The notes beneath the pieces were generated by a model that saw nothing but the letters and a program-made list of their open reading frames with translations, searched no databases and had not been told where the DNA came from. DNA of 5,268 nt from positions 1-5,268 of the forward strand of contig JAILQR010000108.1 of NCBI GenBank assembly GCA_024698845.1, given 5' to 3'. The stretch comes from Bacilli bacterium (GTDB lineage: Bacteria > Bacillota_I > Bacilli_A > RF39 > UBA660). A program made the position numbers and the translations under genes. Each line of letters opens with the position of its first letter. Position 1 is the stretch's first letter. Positions 1 through 5,268 of the stretch are shown here, one piece after another.

Positions 1-93
1 TAGCACCTTTAACTATAATTGGTGTATAGTTTTCTTCAGTGATTAAATAATGAACAAGTGACATAACAATTTCGTCTTTTTAACTCATAAGTA
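1..93 (-). repeat. Left arm of long inverted repeat (copy of rhomboid 5' end)
   Basis: The reverse complement of this segment matches 268-360 at 92 of 93 positions, with position p pairing with 361-p. Positions 1-81 are perfect; the only mismatch pairs 82 with 279. Read on the minus strand, it carries rhomboid codons 5-33 beginning with the ATG at 88-86, but the mismatch changes the third codon of that frame from GAA to TAA, so this copy is closed after Met-Ser. Inward of position 93 similarity drops at once (7 of 10 over the last ten bases of each side including the TAC). The arm reaches the window edge, so its true length is unknown. It may be a real duplication or inversion arm, or an assembly or amplification fold-back. 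Confidence 0.95.
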
Positions 94-195
94 ATCAAAT
101 AGAGTATTATTATTTAGTGTATTTATTTTATTAATATGTAATAAATTAATAATAAAAATTACTACCGTATATATTACTATAAGACTGTTATTCAT
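85..195 (-). CDS. Possible 36-residue single-span membrane peptide
   Basis: A short ORF runs divergently from the rhomboid: ATG at 195-193, stop TGA at 87-85. I do not recognise a family. A strong Shine-Dalgarno AAAGAGGAG (210-202) sits 6 nt before the ATG, and a perfect TATAAT (229-224) lies the right distance upstream, which is more initiation signal than a chance ORF of this size normally shows. Residues 4-21 are almost continuously hydrophobic (Ile, Val, Leu, Phe), followed by an Asn-rich polar tail with Lys23; by the positive-inside rule the tail would face the cytosol. Its last codons lie in the inverted-repeat arm, and its TGA overlaps the ATG of the duplicated rhomboid start as ATGA, a typical coupling arrangement. 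It could be a small membrane protein, a leader, a gene whose 3' end was replaced at the repeat junction, or chance. There is no codon evidence beyond length. Confidence 0.4.
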   Translation of the reverse strand: MNNSLIVIYTVVIFIINLLHINKINTLNNNTLFDYL

Positions 196-207
196 AAGTG
201 GCTCCTC

Positions 208-236
208 TTTACTAAACATATGAATTATAGTAAAAT
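208..236 (+). promoter_or_regulatory. Putative sigma-A promoter of the rhomboid gene
   Basis: TTTACT (208-213) and TAAAAT (231-236) are separated by 17 bp, giving a predicted start of transcription near 243 and a leader of about 18 nt. The alternative -10 sequences TATAGT (226-231) and TAATAT (236-241) lie beside it, so the exact box is uncertain in this AT-rich stretch. It overlaps the RBS and -10 of the divergent small ORF. Confidence 0.4.
224..229 (-). promoter_or_regulatory. Putative -10 box of the divergent small ORF
   Basis: A perfect TATAAT reads on the minus strand at 229-224. Transcription would begin near 217, leaving a leader of about 22 nt that contains the AAAGAGGAG at 210-202. 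No convincing -35 is visible at 16-18 bp spacing. The box overlaps the rhomboid promoter, so the two directions would compete for polymerase. Confidence 0.35.
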
Positions 237-246
237 AATATACGTT

Positions 247-253
247 AAAGGAG
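247..253 (+). promoter_or_regulatory. Rhomboid ribosome binding site
   Basis: AAAGGAG lies 7 nt before ATG 261 and 19 nt before the in-frame ATG 273. This favours 261 as the start in the present orientation, even though ATG 273 is the one retained in the inverted-repeat arm. Confidence 0.8.
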
Positions 254-260
254 ACATATT

Positions 261-1403
261 ATGGGACTACTTATGAGTGAAAAAGACGAAATTGTTATGT
301 CACTTGTTCATTATTTAATCACTGAAGAAAACTATACACCAATTATAGTTAAAGGTGCTAAAGATGAAATATGGCTTGAGAATATGGAAGGACCTTATAA
401 GGTTGTTAGAATTAATTCAAATCATATTCATAATGAAGAACAATTTGATTATGATATTTTAAAAACTAAAAGTGTTTTAAGACAAATTAAAAGAAGAACT
501 TTTTCAATGTCAGTTAATATTTTAAATATATTTTTAGATATAAATAAAAAACCTGAAAAAGATTATAAACATATGGATATAGTAGTTTTAGATTCACTAA
601 AAAGTGTTCCAGAAAACTCTATATTAACATCAGCTTTTAGAAAGATTAAAACCGGGCTTAAAACTGAAGGTATTGATTTGGAAGAAATTATTCATAAAAC
701 TGAAGATGTTAATCGTAAAACAGAAAAGAAAAATAAAGTCTATGAAGATATCTTTAAAGAAAAACCAATTATTATCACAAAAATATTAATGCTTGCATGT
801 GTTATTTATTTTTTAGTAATATTCTTTAAAACTCATAATGAATTTAGTGCATCTAACTTAGTTTATTATGGAGCTAATTATAGAGATTTAGTTAAATCAG
901 GTGAGTGGTATAGATTATTTTCATGTATGTTCCTACATGCTAATTTCTTACACTTAATTATAAATATGTATGCACTTAAATTGATAGGTTATCAATTAGA
1001 AACATATTTAGGTAAAGTTAAATTCTTGATTGTATTTATTATAAGTGGATTAGTTGGTAGTTTGTTTAGTGCTATATTTACTAATGCAGTATCAGTTGGA
1101 GCATCAGGTGCTATATTTGGTTTACTTGGATCACTAATGTATTTTGCATATCACTATAGATTAGTTTTAGGAAACACTTTAAAAAACGATATTATTCCTG
1201 TTTTAATAATTAATCTACTAATTGGATTTACGATTCCGGGAATTGACATATCAGCTCATCTAGGAGGGCTTATTGGTGGTGTATTTACAACTATGGCTTT
1301 AGGTGTTCCTGGAAAAGAATCTAAAAGATCTATGATTAATGGAACTGTATGTTTATTAATGTTAGTTGGATTCTTAAGTTATATATTATTTTACTATATT
1401 TAA
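261..1403 (+). CDS. GluP/YqgP-like rhomboid family intramembrane serine protease
   Basis: This is a membrane-embedded serine protease that would cleave transmembrane substrates. Residues 1-165 form a soluble, probably cytosolic domain like that of Bacillus subtilis GluP (YqgP), including the matching stretch KDEIWLE (34-40). About seven membrane segments follow, near 170-190, 218-245, 253-273, 280-300, 311-327, 330-349 and 360-379. Rhomboid hallmarks are all present: EWYRL (215-219), HANFLHLIIN (226-235) with His231 and Asn235, the GASG serine motif with nucleophile Ser282, and catalytic His333 in SAHLGG. It therefore looks active. At 380 residues it lacks the C-terminal TPR region of B. subtilis GluP. 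In Bacillus that protein cleaves the magnesium transporter MgtE, but no transporter is present here to support the same role. Start ATG 261 is chosen for its RBS; ATG 273 is the alternative. Codons 3-33 are duplicated in inverted orientation at 1-93. The family call is secure; the substrate is unknown. Confidence 0.95.
   Translation: MGLLMSEKDEIVMSLVHYLITEENYTPIIVKGAKDEIWLENMEGPYKVVRINSNHIHNEEQFDYDILKTKSVLRQIKRRTFSMSVNILNIFLDINKKPEKDYKHMDIVVLDSLKSVPENSILTSAFRKIKTGLKTEGIDLEEIIHKTEDVNRKTEKKNKVYEDIFKEKPIIITKILMLACVIYFLVIFFKTHNEFSASNLVYYGANYRDLVKSGEWYRLFSCMFLHANFLHLIINMYALKLIGYQLETYLGKVKFLIVFIISGLVGSLFSAIFTNAVSVGASGAIFGLLGSLMYFAYHYRLVLGNTLKNDIIPVLIINLLIGFTIPGIDISAHLGGLIGGVFTTMALGVPGKESKRSMINGTVCLLMLVGFLSYILFYYI
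268..360 (+). repeat. Right arm of long inverted repeat, inside rhomboid gene
   Basis: This is the partner of 1-93 in opposite orientation, separated from it by a unique 174-bp spacer (94-267). It lies entirely within the rhomboid reading frame, from codon 3 to the first base of codon 34. This arm is evidently the functional parent, because it continues without interruption into a complete gene and keeps GAA where the left copy has TAA. Confidence 0.95.
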
Positions 1404-1433
1404 AAACATCATCCTTTTGGATGATGTTTTTTT
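1402..1433. terminator. Bidirectional intrinsic terminator between rhomboid and lexA
   Basis: The perfect stem AAACATCATCC (1404-1414) and GGATGATGTTT (1419-1429) closes a TTTT loop. On the plus strand it runs into a T-tract (1427-1433). On the minus strand the A-run at 1402-1406 supplies the matching U-tract. The rhomboid stop (1401-1403) and the lexA stop (1434-1432) flank it directly, so one hairpin serves both convergent genes. Confidence 0.92.
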
Positions 1434-1983
1434 ATAGTACTACAGTAATTTCAATTATCTTACCAATTATATTTAAATTATCATTTTGTAATTTTTCTTT
1501 ATCAATTACACTATATAAATCTAAGTTATCATTATTATATATTAGAAGTGTGTCATATTTATCATATGACTTAGGTACTGTAATAATTAAAATACTTTCT
1601 TTAGATATATTTTTAAGATCTTGGTTTAATTTAATGGCAAATATTTCAACATTCTTTGGAACTCTTGATGCAGGGAAGTCGAATGTTTCTTTTGTTTGTT
1701 TTAAGTTGTTTGATTGAAATAATTTTAATTTAATAGCTTTTGTTTCATCGGTTTTAAATTCATTAATTCCAACTACTTCTATAGTTCTAAATTTAGAGTT
1801 AGTTTTTTTAATAAATCCATCTCTTTCAAGTCTTTTAATATGAGAATGTACTGAAGATGGACTATTAAGTCCAACACCCTTAGCTATTTCTCTTACAGCA
1901 GGTGGAAAACCATGTTCAGCTGTATATTCTTTTATATAATTTAATACTTTTTCTTGTTTTTTAGTTAGTTTTATTTCTTTCAT
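1432..1983 (-). CDS. lexA: LexA-family repressor with degenerate autoprotease domain
   Basis: This is a transcriptional repressor of SOS type. Residues 1-70 are a well-kept LexA winged helix-turn-helix: the LTKKQEKVLNYIKEY helix, the GFPPAVREIA segment, the recognition helix SPSSVHSHIKRLERDGFI (41-58) and the wing ending in RTIEV. The C-terminal half still follows the LexA S24 fold by pattern, with FDFPASRVP resembling the usual FPLP..MVP and a final IIGKIIEI. The working residues are absent. Around 88-93 there is LFQSNN where the Ala-Gly scissile bond should be, NQDL (120-123) replaces GDSM so the Ser is lost, and DLYSV (155-159) replaces the strand carrying the catalytic Lys. At 183 residues it is about 20 shorter than B. 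subtilis LexA. It should bind DNA and dimerise but not self-cleave with RecA. The alignment was made by eye. GAGGG (1995-1991) is the RBS, 7 nt from the ATG. A SOS-box-like site overlaps its own promoter. Confidence 0.85.
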   Translation of the reverse strand: MKEIKLTKKQEKVLNYIKEYTAEHGFPPAVREIAKGVGLNSPSSVHSHIKRLERDGFIKKTNSKFRTIEVVGINEFKTDETKAIKLKLFQSNNLKQTKETFDFPASRVPKNVEIFAIKLNQDLKNISKESILIITVPKSYDKYDTLLIYNNDNLDLYSVIDKEKLQNDNLNIIGKIIEITVVL

Positions 1984-1990
1984 ACTTTTT

Positions 1991-2000
1991 CCCTCGAGGG
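1991..2000. promoter_or_regulatory. Perfect palindrome covering lexA RBS and predicted transcription start
   Basis: CCCTCGAGGG is a perfect 10-bp palindrome and an abrupt GC-rich patch in AT-rich surroundings. On the minus strand its GAGGG (1995-1991) is the lexA Shine-Dalgarno, 7 nt before ATG 1983. The -10 box predicts a start of transcription at about 1994-1996, so the RBS would lie at the extreme 5' end of the mRNA and the full palindrome would exist only in DNA. It could be an operator half or chance. Confidence 0.5.
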
Positions 2001-2001
2001 T

Positions 2002-2030
2002 ATACTAACAAAAAATAATCAAAAAGTCAA
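2002..2030 (-). promoter_or_regulatory. lexA promoter
   Basis: Reading the minus strand, the -35 is TTGACT (2030-2025) and the -10 is TAGTAT (2007-2002), with an exact 17-bp spacer. This is the best sigma-A-type promoter in the window. Its -35 overlaps the SOS-box-like operator by three bases. Confidence 0.8.
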
Positions 2031-2041
2031 ACAAATGTTCA
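2028..2041. promoter_or_regulatory. SOS-box-like LexA operator
   Basis: CAAACAAATGTTCA agrees at 12 of 14 positions with the Gram-positive SOS box CGAACRNRYGTTYG, differing only in the G of each outer CG pair. Its minus-strand reading, TGAACATTTGTTTG, also scores 12 of 14. It overlaps the lexA -35, so bound LexA would block lexA transcription. It lies 44 bp upstream of the glucosyltransferase -10, so an effect on that operon is possible but not indicated directly. Confidence 0.7.
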
Positions 2042-2062
2042 TTATTTTTCAATAATTTATTG

Positions 2063-2091
2063 TATGAAATATAAGTATTTTGTTGTATAAT
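2063..2091 (+). promoter_or_regulatory. Putative promoter of the glucosyltransferase-transketolase operon
   Basis: There is a perfect -10, TATAAT (2086-2091), with a weak -35, TATGAA (2063-2068), at 17 bp. Transcription would start near 2097 and leave a leader of about 24 nt before ATG 2121. The poor -35 leaves its strength uncertain. Confidence 0.55.
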
Positions 2092-2108
2092 TGATATATA
2101 TTGTAGAT

Positions 2109-2113
2109 AGGAG
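2109..2113 (+). promoter_or_regulatory. Glucosyltransferase ribosome binding site that decides the start
   Basis: AGGAG lies 7 nt upstream of ATG 2121. An in-frame TTG at 2091 would add ten residues, but it overlaps the -10 box and has no RBS, so 2121 is the start. Confidence 0.88.
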
Positions 2114-2120
2114 CTTTATT

Positions 2121-3290
2121 ATGAAGATTTTACTTACATCAGATACATACGAAGATCAAATTAATGGAGTGTCCTGCTCTGTTATAACTCTAAGAGATGA
2201 ACTTAGAAAAAAAGGTCATGATGTTAGAGTATTAACATTATCAAAAGACTCAGAATCTAAGATGTTTAAAACTGATTATTTAATAGGGAGTTTTTCTGTT
2301 CCTTTTTATCCAGATACAAGACAAACCCTTAAATTTAAAGATGACTTAATTAAAGATATTGTTAAATGGAAACCTGATATTATTCATATTCAAACAGAGT
2401 TTTCTATTGGAAGAATTGCTAAAAAAATAGCTAACGAAGTAGGTTGTCCATTTATTAATACATCTCATACTTTGTATGAAGATTATACAACGTATGTAAT
2501 TCCGATTAAGTCCTTAAGTAAAACAATAGCTAAGAAGTTAGTTAGAAAATCTTATAAAGAATCAAAAGCTATTATTACTCCAAGTGAAAAGATAAAAGAA
2601 TTGCTTCAAAGTTATGGCTTAACAAATGATATGTATGTAATTCCAACAGGAATAGATTTAGATAGATTTAAAAAGAAATTATCATTAATAGAAAAAGCTA
2701 AACTAAAATCTCAACTTAATTTAACAAGTAAAAGTAAAGTACTTGTTTCAATTGGTAGAGTCGCAAAAGAAAAGAACTTAGATGAAATTATTGATTATCT
2801 TCCAAGTTTAGTTAAAAAAGACAAAAATATTGTTTTAATAATTGGTGGAGATGGACCATATAAGAAAACTATAGAGCAAAAAGTTAAAAAGTTAAATCTA
2901 GAAAAATATGTTAGATTTATTGGTATGATTCCTCCAAAAAATACATATAAATATTATCAACTTGGAGACTTATTTGTTTGTGCATCAACAAGTGAAACTC
3001 AAGGTATAACTTATATTGAAGCACTAGCTTGTGGACTTCCACTTGTTTGTCGTTATGATAAATGTTTAGATGGTGTTATTGAAACTGGTGTTAATGGTTA
3101 TATGTATAATACTAAGGAAGAATATATTGATGATATATTTAAAATACTTAATAAATCATCTTTACATCATAAAATGAAAAAAGCTGCTTTAGAATCATCT
3201 AACAAATTTTCAAAAGAAAAATTTGGAGATGATGTTGAAGCTTTATATAAAAAAGTTCTTAATGAAAAGGGTGTAAGTTATGAAGGTTAA
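2121..3290 (+). CDS. GT4 glycosyltransferase, probable 1,2-diacylglycerol 3-alpha-glucosyltransferase
   Basis: It probably transfers glucose from UDP-glucose to diacylglycerol at the inner face of the membrane, making monoglucosyldiacylglycerol, a main lipid of Acholeplasma-like bacteria and the anchor for glycolipids in other low-GC bacteria. The protein is 389 residues, GT-B fold. The N-terminal domain has the acceptor-side signature HIQTEFSIG (89-97) and HTLYEDYTTYV (116-126), very close to the Acholeplasma laidlawii enzyme as I recall it. The donor domain has IPTGID (174-179), GRVAKEKN (212-219), GGDGP (242-246) and the EX7E motif Glu292-Glu300 within ASTSETQGITYIEAL. There is no signal peptide or membrane span; Lys/Arg-rich helices fit peripheral membrane binding. 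It is first in an operon and overlaps transketolase by 11 bp. GT4 is secure. The acceptor is inferred from motif likeness, and a polysaccharide or other lipid acceptor cannot be excluded. Confidence 0.88.
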   Translation: MKILLTSDTYEDQINGVSCSVITLRDELRKKGHDVRVLTLSKDSESKMFKTDYLIGSFSVPFYPDTRQTLKFKDDLIKDIVKWKPDIIHIQTEFSIGRIAKKIANEVGCPFINTSHTLYEDYTTYVIPIKSLSKTIAKKLVRKSYKESKAIITPSEKIKELLQSYGLTNDMYVIPTGIDLDRFKKKLSLIEKAKLKSQLNLTSKSKVLVSIGRVAKEKNLDEIIDYLPSLVKKDKNIVLIIGGDGPYKKTIEQKVKKLNLEKYVRFIGMIPPKNTYKYYQLGDLFVCASTSETQGITYIEALACGLPLVCRYDKCLDGVIETGVNGYMYNTKEEYIDDIFKILNKSSLHHKMKKAALESSNKFSKEKFGDDVEALYKKVLNEKGVSYEG

Positions 3291-5253
3291 TGATACTGCT
3301 TGTGTTAATTCACTAAAAATGCTTGGTATTGATATGATTGATAAAGCTGGAAGTGGACATCCAGGTATAGTTTTAGGAGCAGCTAATATTTTATATACTT
3401 TATATGCTAAGTGTTTAAATATTAATCCTAAAGATCCCAAATGGTTTAATAGAGATAGATTTGTTATGTCTGCTGGTCATGGCTCAGCACTTTTATATAG
3501 TGCTTTATATTTTAGTGGTTATGATATTAATATAAGTGATTTAAAAAACTTTAGAAGAATTAATTCACTTACACCAGGACATCCTGAATATGGTGTTACT
3601 CCTGGAGTAGATGCATCTACCGGTCCACTTGGACAAGGAGTATCTAATGCTGTTGGTATGGCTCTTGCTGAGAGATATTATAATGAACTATCTACTAAAT
3701 ATTATCCTGATAGACCTATCATTGATTTTTACACATATGTTTTATGTGGTGATGGTGATTTAATGGAGGGTATATCATATGAAGCATTATCATTTGCTGG
3801 AACACAAAAATTAAATAAATTGATTGTTTTGTATGATGCTAATAATATTAGCTTAGATGGACCTACATCGTTATCATTTACTGAAAATGTAGTCGATCGT
3901 ATGGAAGCTTTAGGCTTTAATGTCCAAATGATTCAAAGCGATGTAGATTTAATTGAAAAAGCTATTAATAAAGCTAAAAAATCAAAAAAACCTTCATTTA
4001 TATATGTTGAATCTATAATTGGCGAAGGATCTAAATACCAAAATACAAATACTGTTCATGGTAAACCACTTGATACTGATGATATATTAAATTTACGACA
4101 ATCTTTAGAAGTTCTTGATGAACCATTTGCTGTGTCTTCTGAAATAGTTGATTACTGGCACAAAAAAATATCATCTAGATGTCAAAAAATGTATGATGAG
4201 TGGAATAGTGACAGAATTGCTCTTTGTAATGCTAATAAAAGTATTAAATATATGTTTAAGAATATTGAAAAAGATGAACTTACAATAGATTTTGATATAA
4301 GTGATTTTGAAATTAGTGATGACTATGAAGAAGATTTAAGAGATACTAATCAAAAAATTATGAATATTATTGCAAGAAAATCACCATACTTTTTAGGTGG
4401 TTCTGCGGATTTATCAAGCAGTACTAAAACATACATATTAAATGAGGAATTTATGTCTTCATCTAATCCACTGGATAGAAATATTCCATTTGGTGTTAGA
4501 GAACATGCTATGGGTGGAATATTAAATGGTATGGCACTATGTAACTTACATGTATTTGGAAGTACATTCTTAACATTTAGTGATTATGTTAAACCTGCAA
4601 TAAGAATGAGTGCACTACAAAATTTACCTGTTAATTATGTATTTACTCATGACTCAATACTAGTTGGACCTGATGGACCAACTCATCAACCAATAGAACA
4701 ATTATCAATGCTAAGAAGTATTCCTAATTTAAATGTATTTAGACCTGCAGATATAAATGAAGTATTAGGTTCATGGCATGAAGCTATAAAGGAAAAATCC
4801 CCTAATGCTATAGTTATTGCAAGAAGTAAATTAAAGAAACTTGTTGGTACTCAGGCTGAACTTGTTAAATATGGGGCATATATGGTTAAAAAAGAAATGA
4901 AACAATTAGATGCTGTAATTATTTCATCTGGTTCAGAACTTGAAACTGCTGTTAGAGTATCAAATGATTTAGATCAAGTTGGAATTCATACAAGAGTAGT
5001 TAGTATGGTATCTCAAGAATTATTCAGTAGGCAATCAACTGAATACAAAGATGAGTTACTTCCTAAAAATACATTAATTATTGCTTATGAATTATCTACA
5101 CCTAATAACTATCAAAAATATACTCGTAATAGATTTATTATTGGAGTAAATGATTTCGGATATAGTGGTAATAAAGAAGATGTATCTGAAAAAATGTTAG
5201 TTAACTATGATGTTGTTAAATCAAGAATAGAAAAATTAATAAGACAATATTAA
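3280..5253 (+). CDS. tkt: Transketolase
   Basis: This thiamine-diphosphate enzyme moves two-carbon units between sugar phosphates in the non-oxidative pentose phosphate pathway, linking glycolytic intermediates to ribose for nucleotides. At 657 residues it is a full-length single-chain form. The PP domain has SGHPG (25-29, His27), SAGHGS (His67), GHPE (His101), the cofactor motif GDGDLMEG (157-164) with Asn188, and His260. The Pyr domain has GGSADLSSS (Asp377, Ser381), GVREHAM with the catalytic Glu408, THDS (His457) and DGPTHQP (His469). Arg354 and Arg515 match the usual phosphate-binding arginines. All catalytic residues known from yeast and E. coli are in place. Small oddities are GPDGPTHQP instead of GEDGPTHQP, and ARSKL instead of SRQ-L. 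An acidic linker at 337-348 consists of two near-identical five-residue units. Start ATG 3280 has AAGGG 8 nt upstream inside the preceding gene and overlaps its stop by 11 bp, suggesting translational coupling. Confidence 0.97.
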   Translation: MKVNDTACVNSLKMLGIDMIDKAGSGHPGIVLGAANILYTLYAKCLNINPKDPKWFNRDRFVMSAGHGSALLYSALYFSGYDINISDLKNFRRINSLTPGHPEYGVTPGVDASTGPLGQGVSNAVGMALAERYYNELSTKYYPDRPIIDFYTYVLCGDGDLMEGISYEALSFAGTQKLNKLIVLYDANNISLDGPTSLSFTENVVDRMEALGFNVQMIQSDVDLIEKAINKAKKSKKPSFIYVESIIGEGSKYQNTNTVHGKPLDTDDILNLRQSLEVLDEPFAVSSEIVDYWHKKISSRCQKMYDEWNSDRIALCNANKSIKYMFKNIEKDELTIDFDISDFEISDDYEEDLRDTNQKIMNIIARKSPYFLGGSADLSSSTKTYILNEEFMSSSNPLDRNIPFGVREHAMGGILNGMALCNLHVFGSTFLTFSDYVKPAIRMSALQNLPVNYVFTHDSILVGPDGPTHQPIEQLSMLRSIPNLNVFRPADINEVLGSWHEAIKEKSPNAIVIARSKLKKLVGTQAELVKYGAYMVKKEMKQLDAVIISSGSELETAVRVSNDLDQVGIHTRVVSMVSQELFSRQSTEYKDELLPKNTLIIAYELSTPNNYQKYTRNRFIIGVNDFGYSGNKEDVSEKMLVNYDVVKSRIEKLIRQY

Positions 5254-5268
5254 TTCGACATATTATTT

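Noticed and set aside
56..69. Second SOS-box-like half site (TGAAC) near the left end
   Set aside because: Only one half matches; the other half of the box is absent, and the sequence is part of the copied rhomboid coding region.
94..267. Transposon or insertion sequence between the inverted repeat arms
   Set aside because: The 174-bp spacer encodes no transposase, and the arms are a piece of the rhomboid coding sequence rather than element ends; no flanking target duplication can be seen.
1349..1717. Plus-strand open frame of 122 codons starting inside the rhomboid gene and running through the antisense of lexA
   Set aside because: It spans the terminator hairpin, has no RBS, and reads as hydrophobic low-complexity protein produced by the antisense of an AT-rich gene; lexA on the other strand explains this DNA.
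2091..2120. TTG start giving the glucosyltransferase ten extra residues
   Set aside because: The TTG overlaps the TATAAT -10 box and lacks an RBS; ATG 2121 has AGGAG at ideal spacing and begins with the usual GT4 MKILLTSD strand.
3243..3440. Minus-strand open frame of 65 codons across the glucosyltransferase-transketolase junction
   Set aside because: It is antisense to conserved transketolase sequence including the SGHPG motif, and has no RBS or recognisable product.
4288..4317. Tandem 15-bp near-repeat in transketolase
   Set aside because: It only encodes two copies of an acidic D-F-D/E-I-S unit in the linker between domains; no sign of wider repeat expansion or regulatory meaning.

Overview
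The window is very AT-rich, has short intergenic gaps, and uses clear AGGAG-type ribosome binding sites. Tryptophan is encoded by TGG and TGA acts as a stop, so the standard bacterial code applies. Together with an Acholeplasma-like diacylglycerol glucosyltransferase, a GluP-like rhomboid and a Bacillus-type LexA operator, this points to a low-GC Bacillota lineage near the Mollicutes (Acholeplasma, RF39 or Erysipelotrichales-like). This placement is inferred from protein and base character, not from a marker gene.

Layout. Positions 1-93 form the left arm of a long inverted repeat; its right arm (268-360) is the first codons of the rhomboid gene. Between the arms lies a compact divergent control region. 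On the minus strand it carries a 36-codon ORF for a small hydrophobic peptide (85-195) with a good ribosome binding site and a perfect -10 box. On the plus strand it carries the promoter and RBS of a seven-helix rhomboid protease (261-1403). The rhomboid gene converges on a LexA-family repressor gene (1432-1983, minus), and a single hairpin between them can terminate both. Divergently from lexA runs a two-gene plus-strand operon: a GT4 glucosyltransferase resembling 1,2-diacylglycerol 3-alpha-glucosyltransferase (2121-3290), overlapping by 11 bp a complete transketolase (3280-5253).

How the genes fit together. The lexA promoter is nearly textbook (TTGACT, 17 bp, TAGTAT), and a 12/14 match to the Gram-positive SOS box overlaps its -35, so autorepression is likely. 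However, the LexA C-terminal domain has lost the Ala-Gly cleavage site, the catalytic Ser and the catalytic Lys, so it should not self-cleave in response to RecA. The glucosyltransferase probably makes membrane glucolipid; transketolase belongs to the non-oxidative pentose phosphate pathway. They appear linked by co-expression rather than by a shared pathway.

The two observations most worth checking are the protease-dead LexA, and the 81-bp perfect (92/93 overall) inverted repeat around the divergent promoter. The repeat could be an invertible 5' switch for the rhomboid, a partial duplication, or a fold-back artefact at a contig end.
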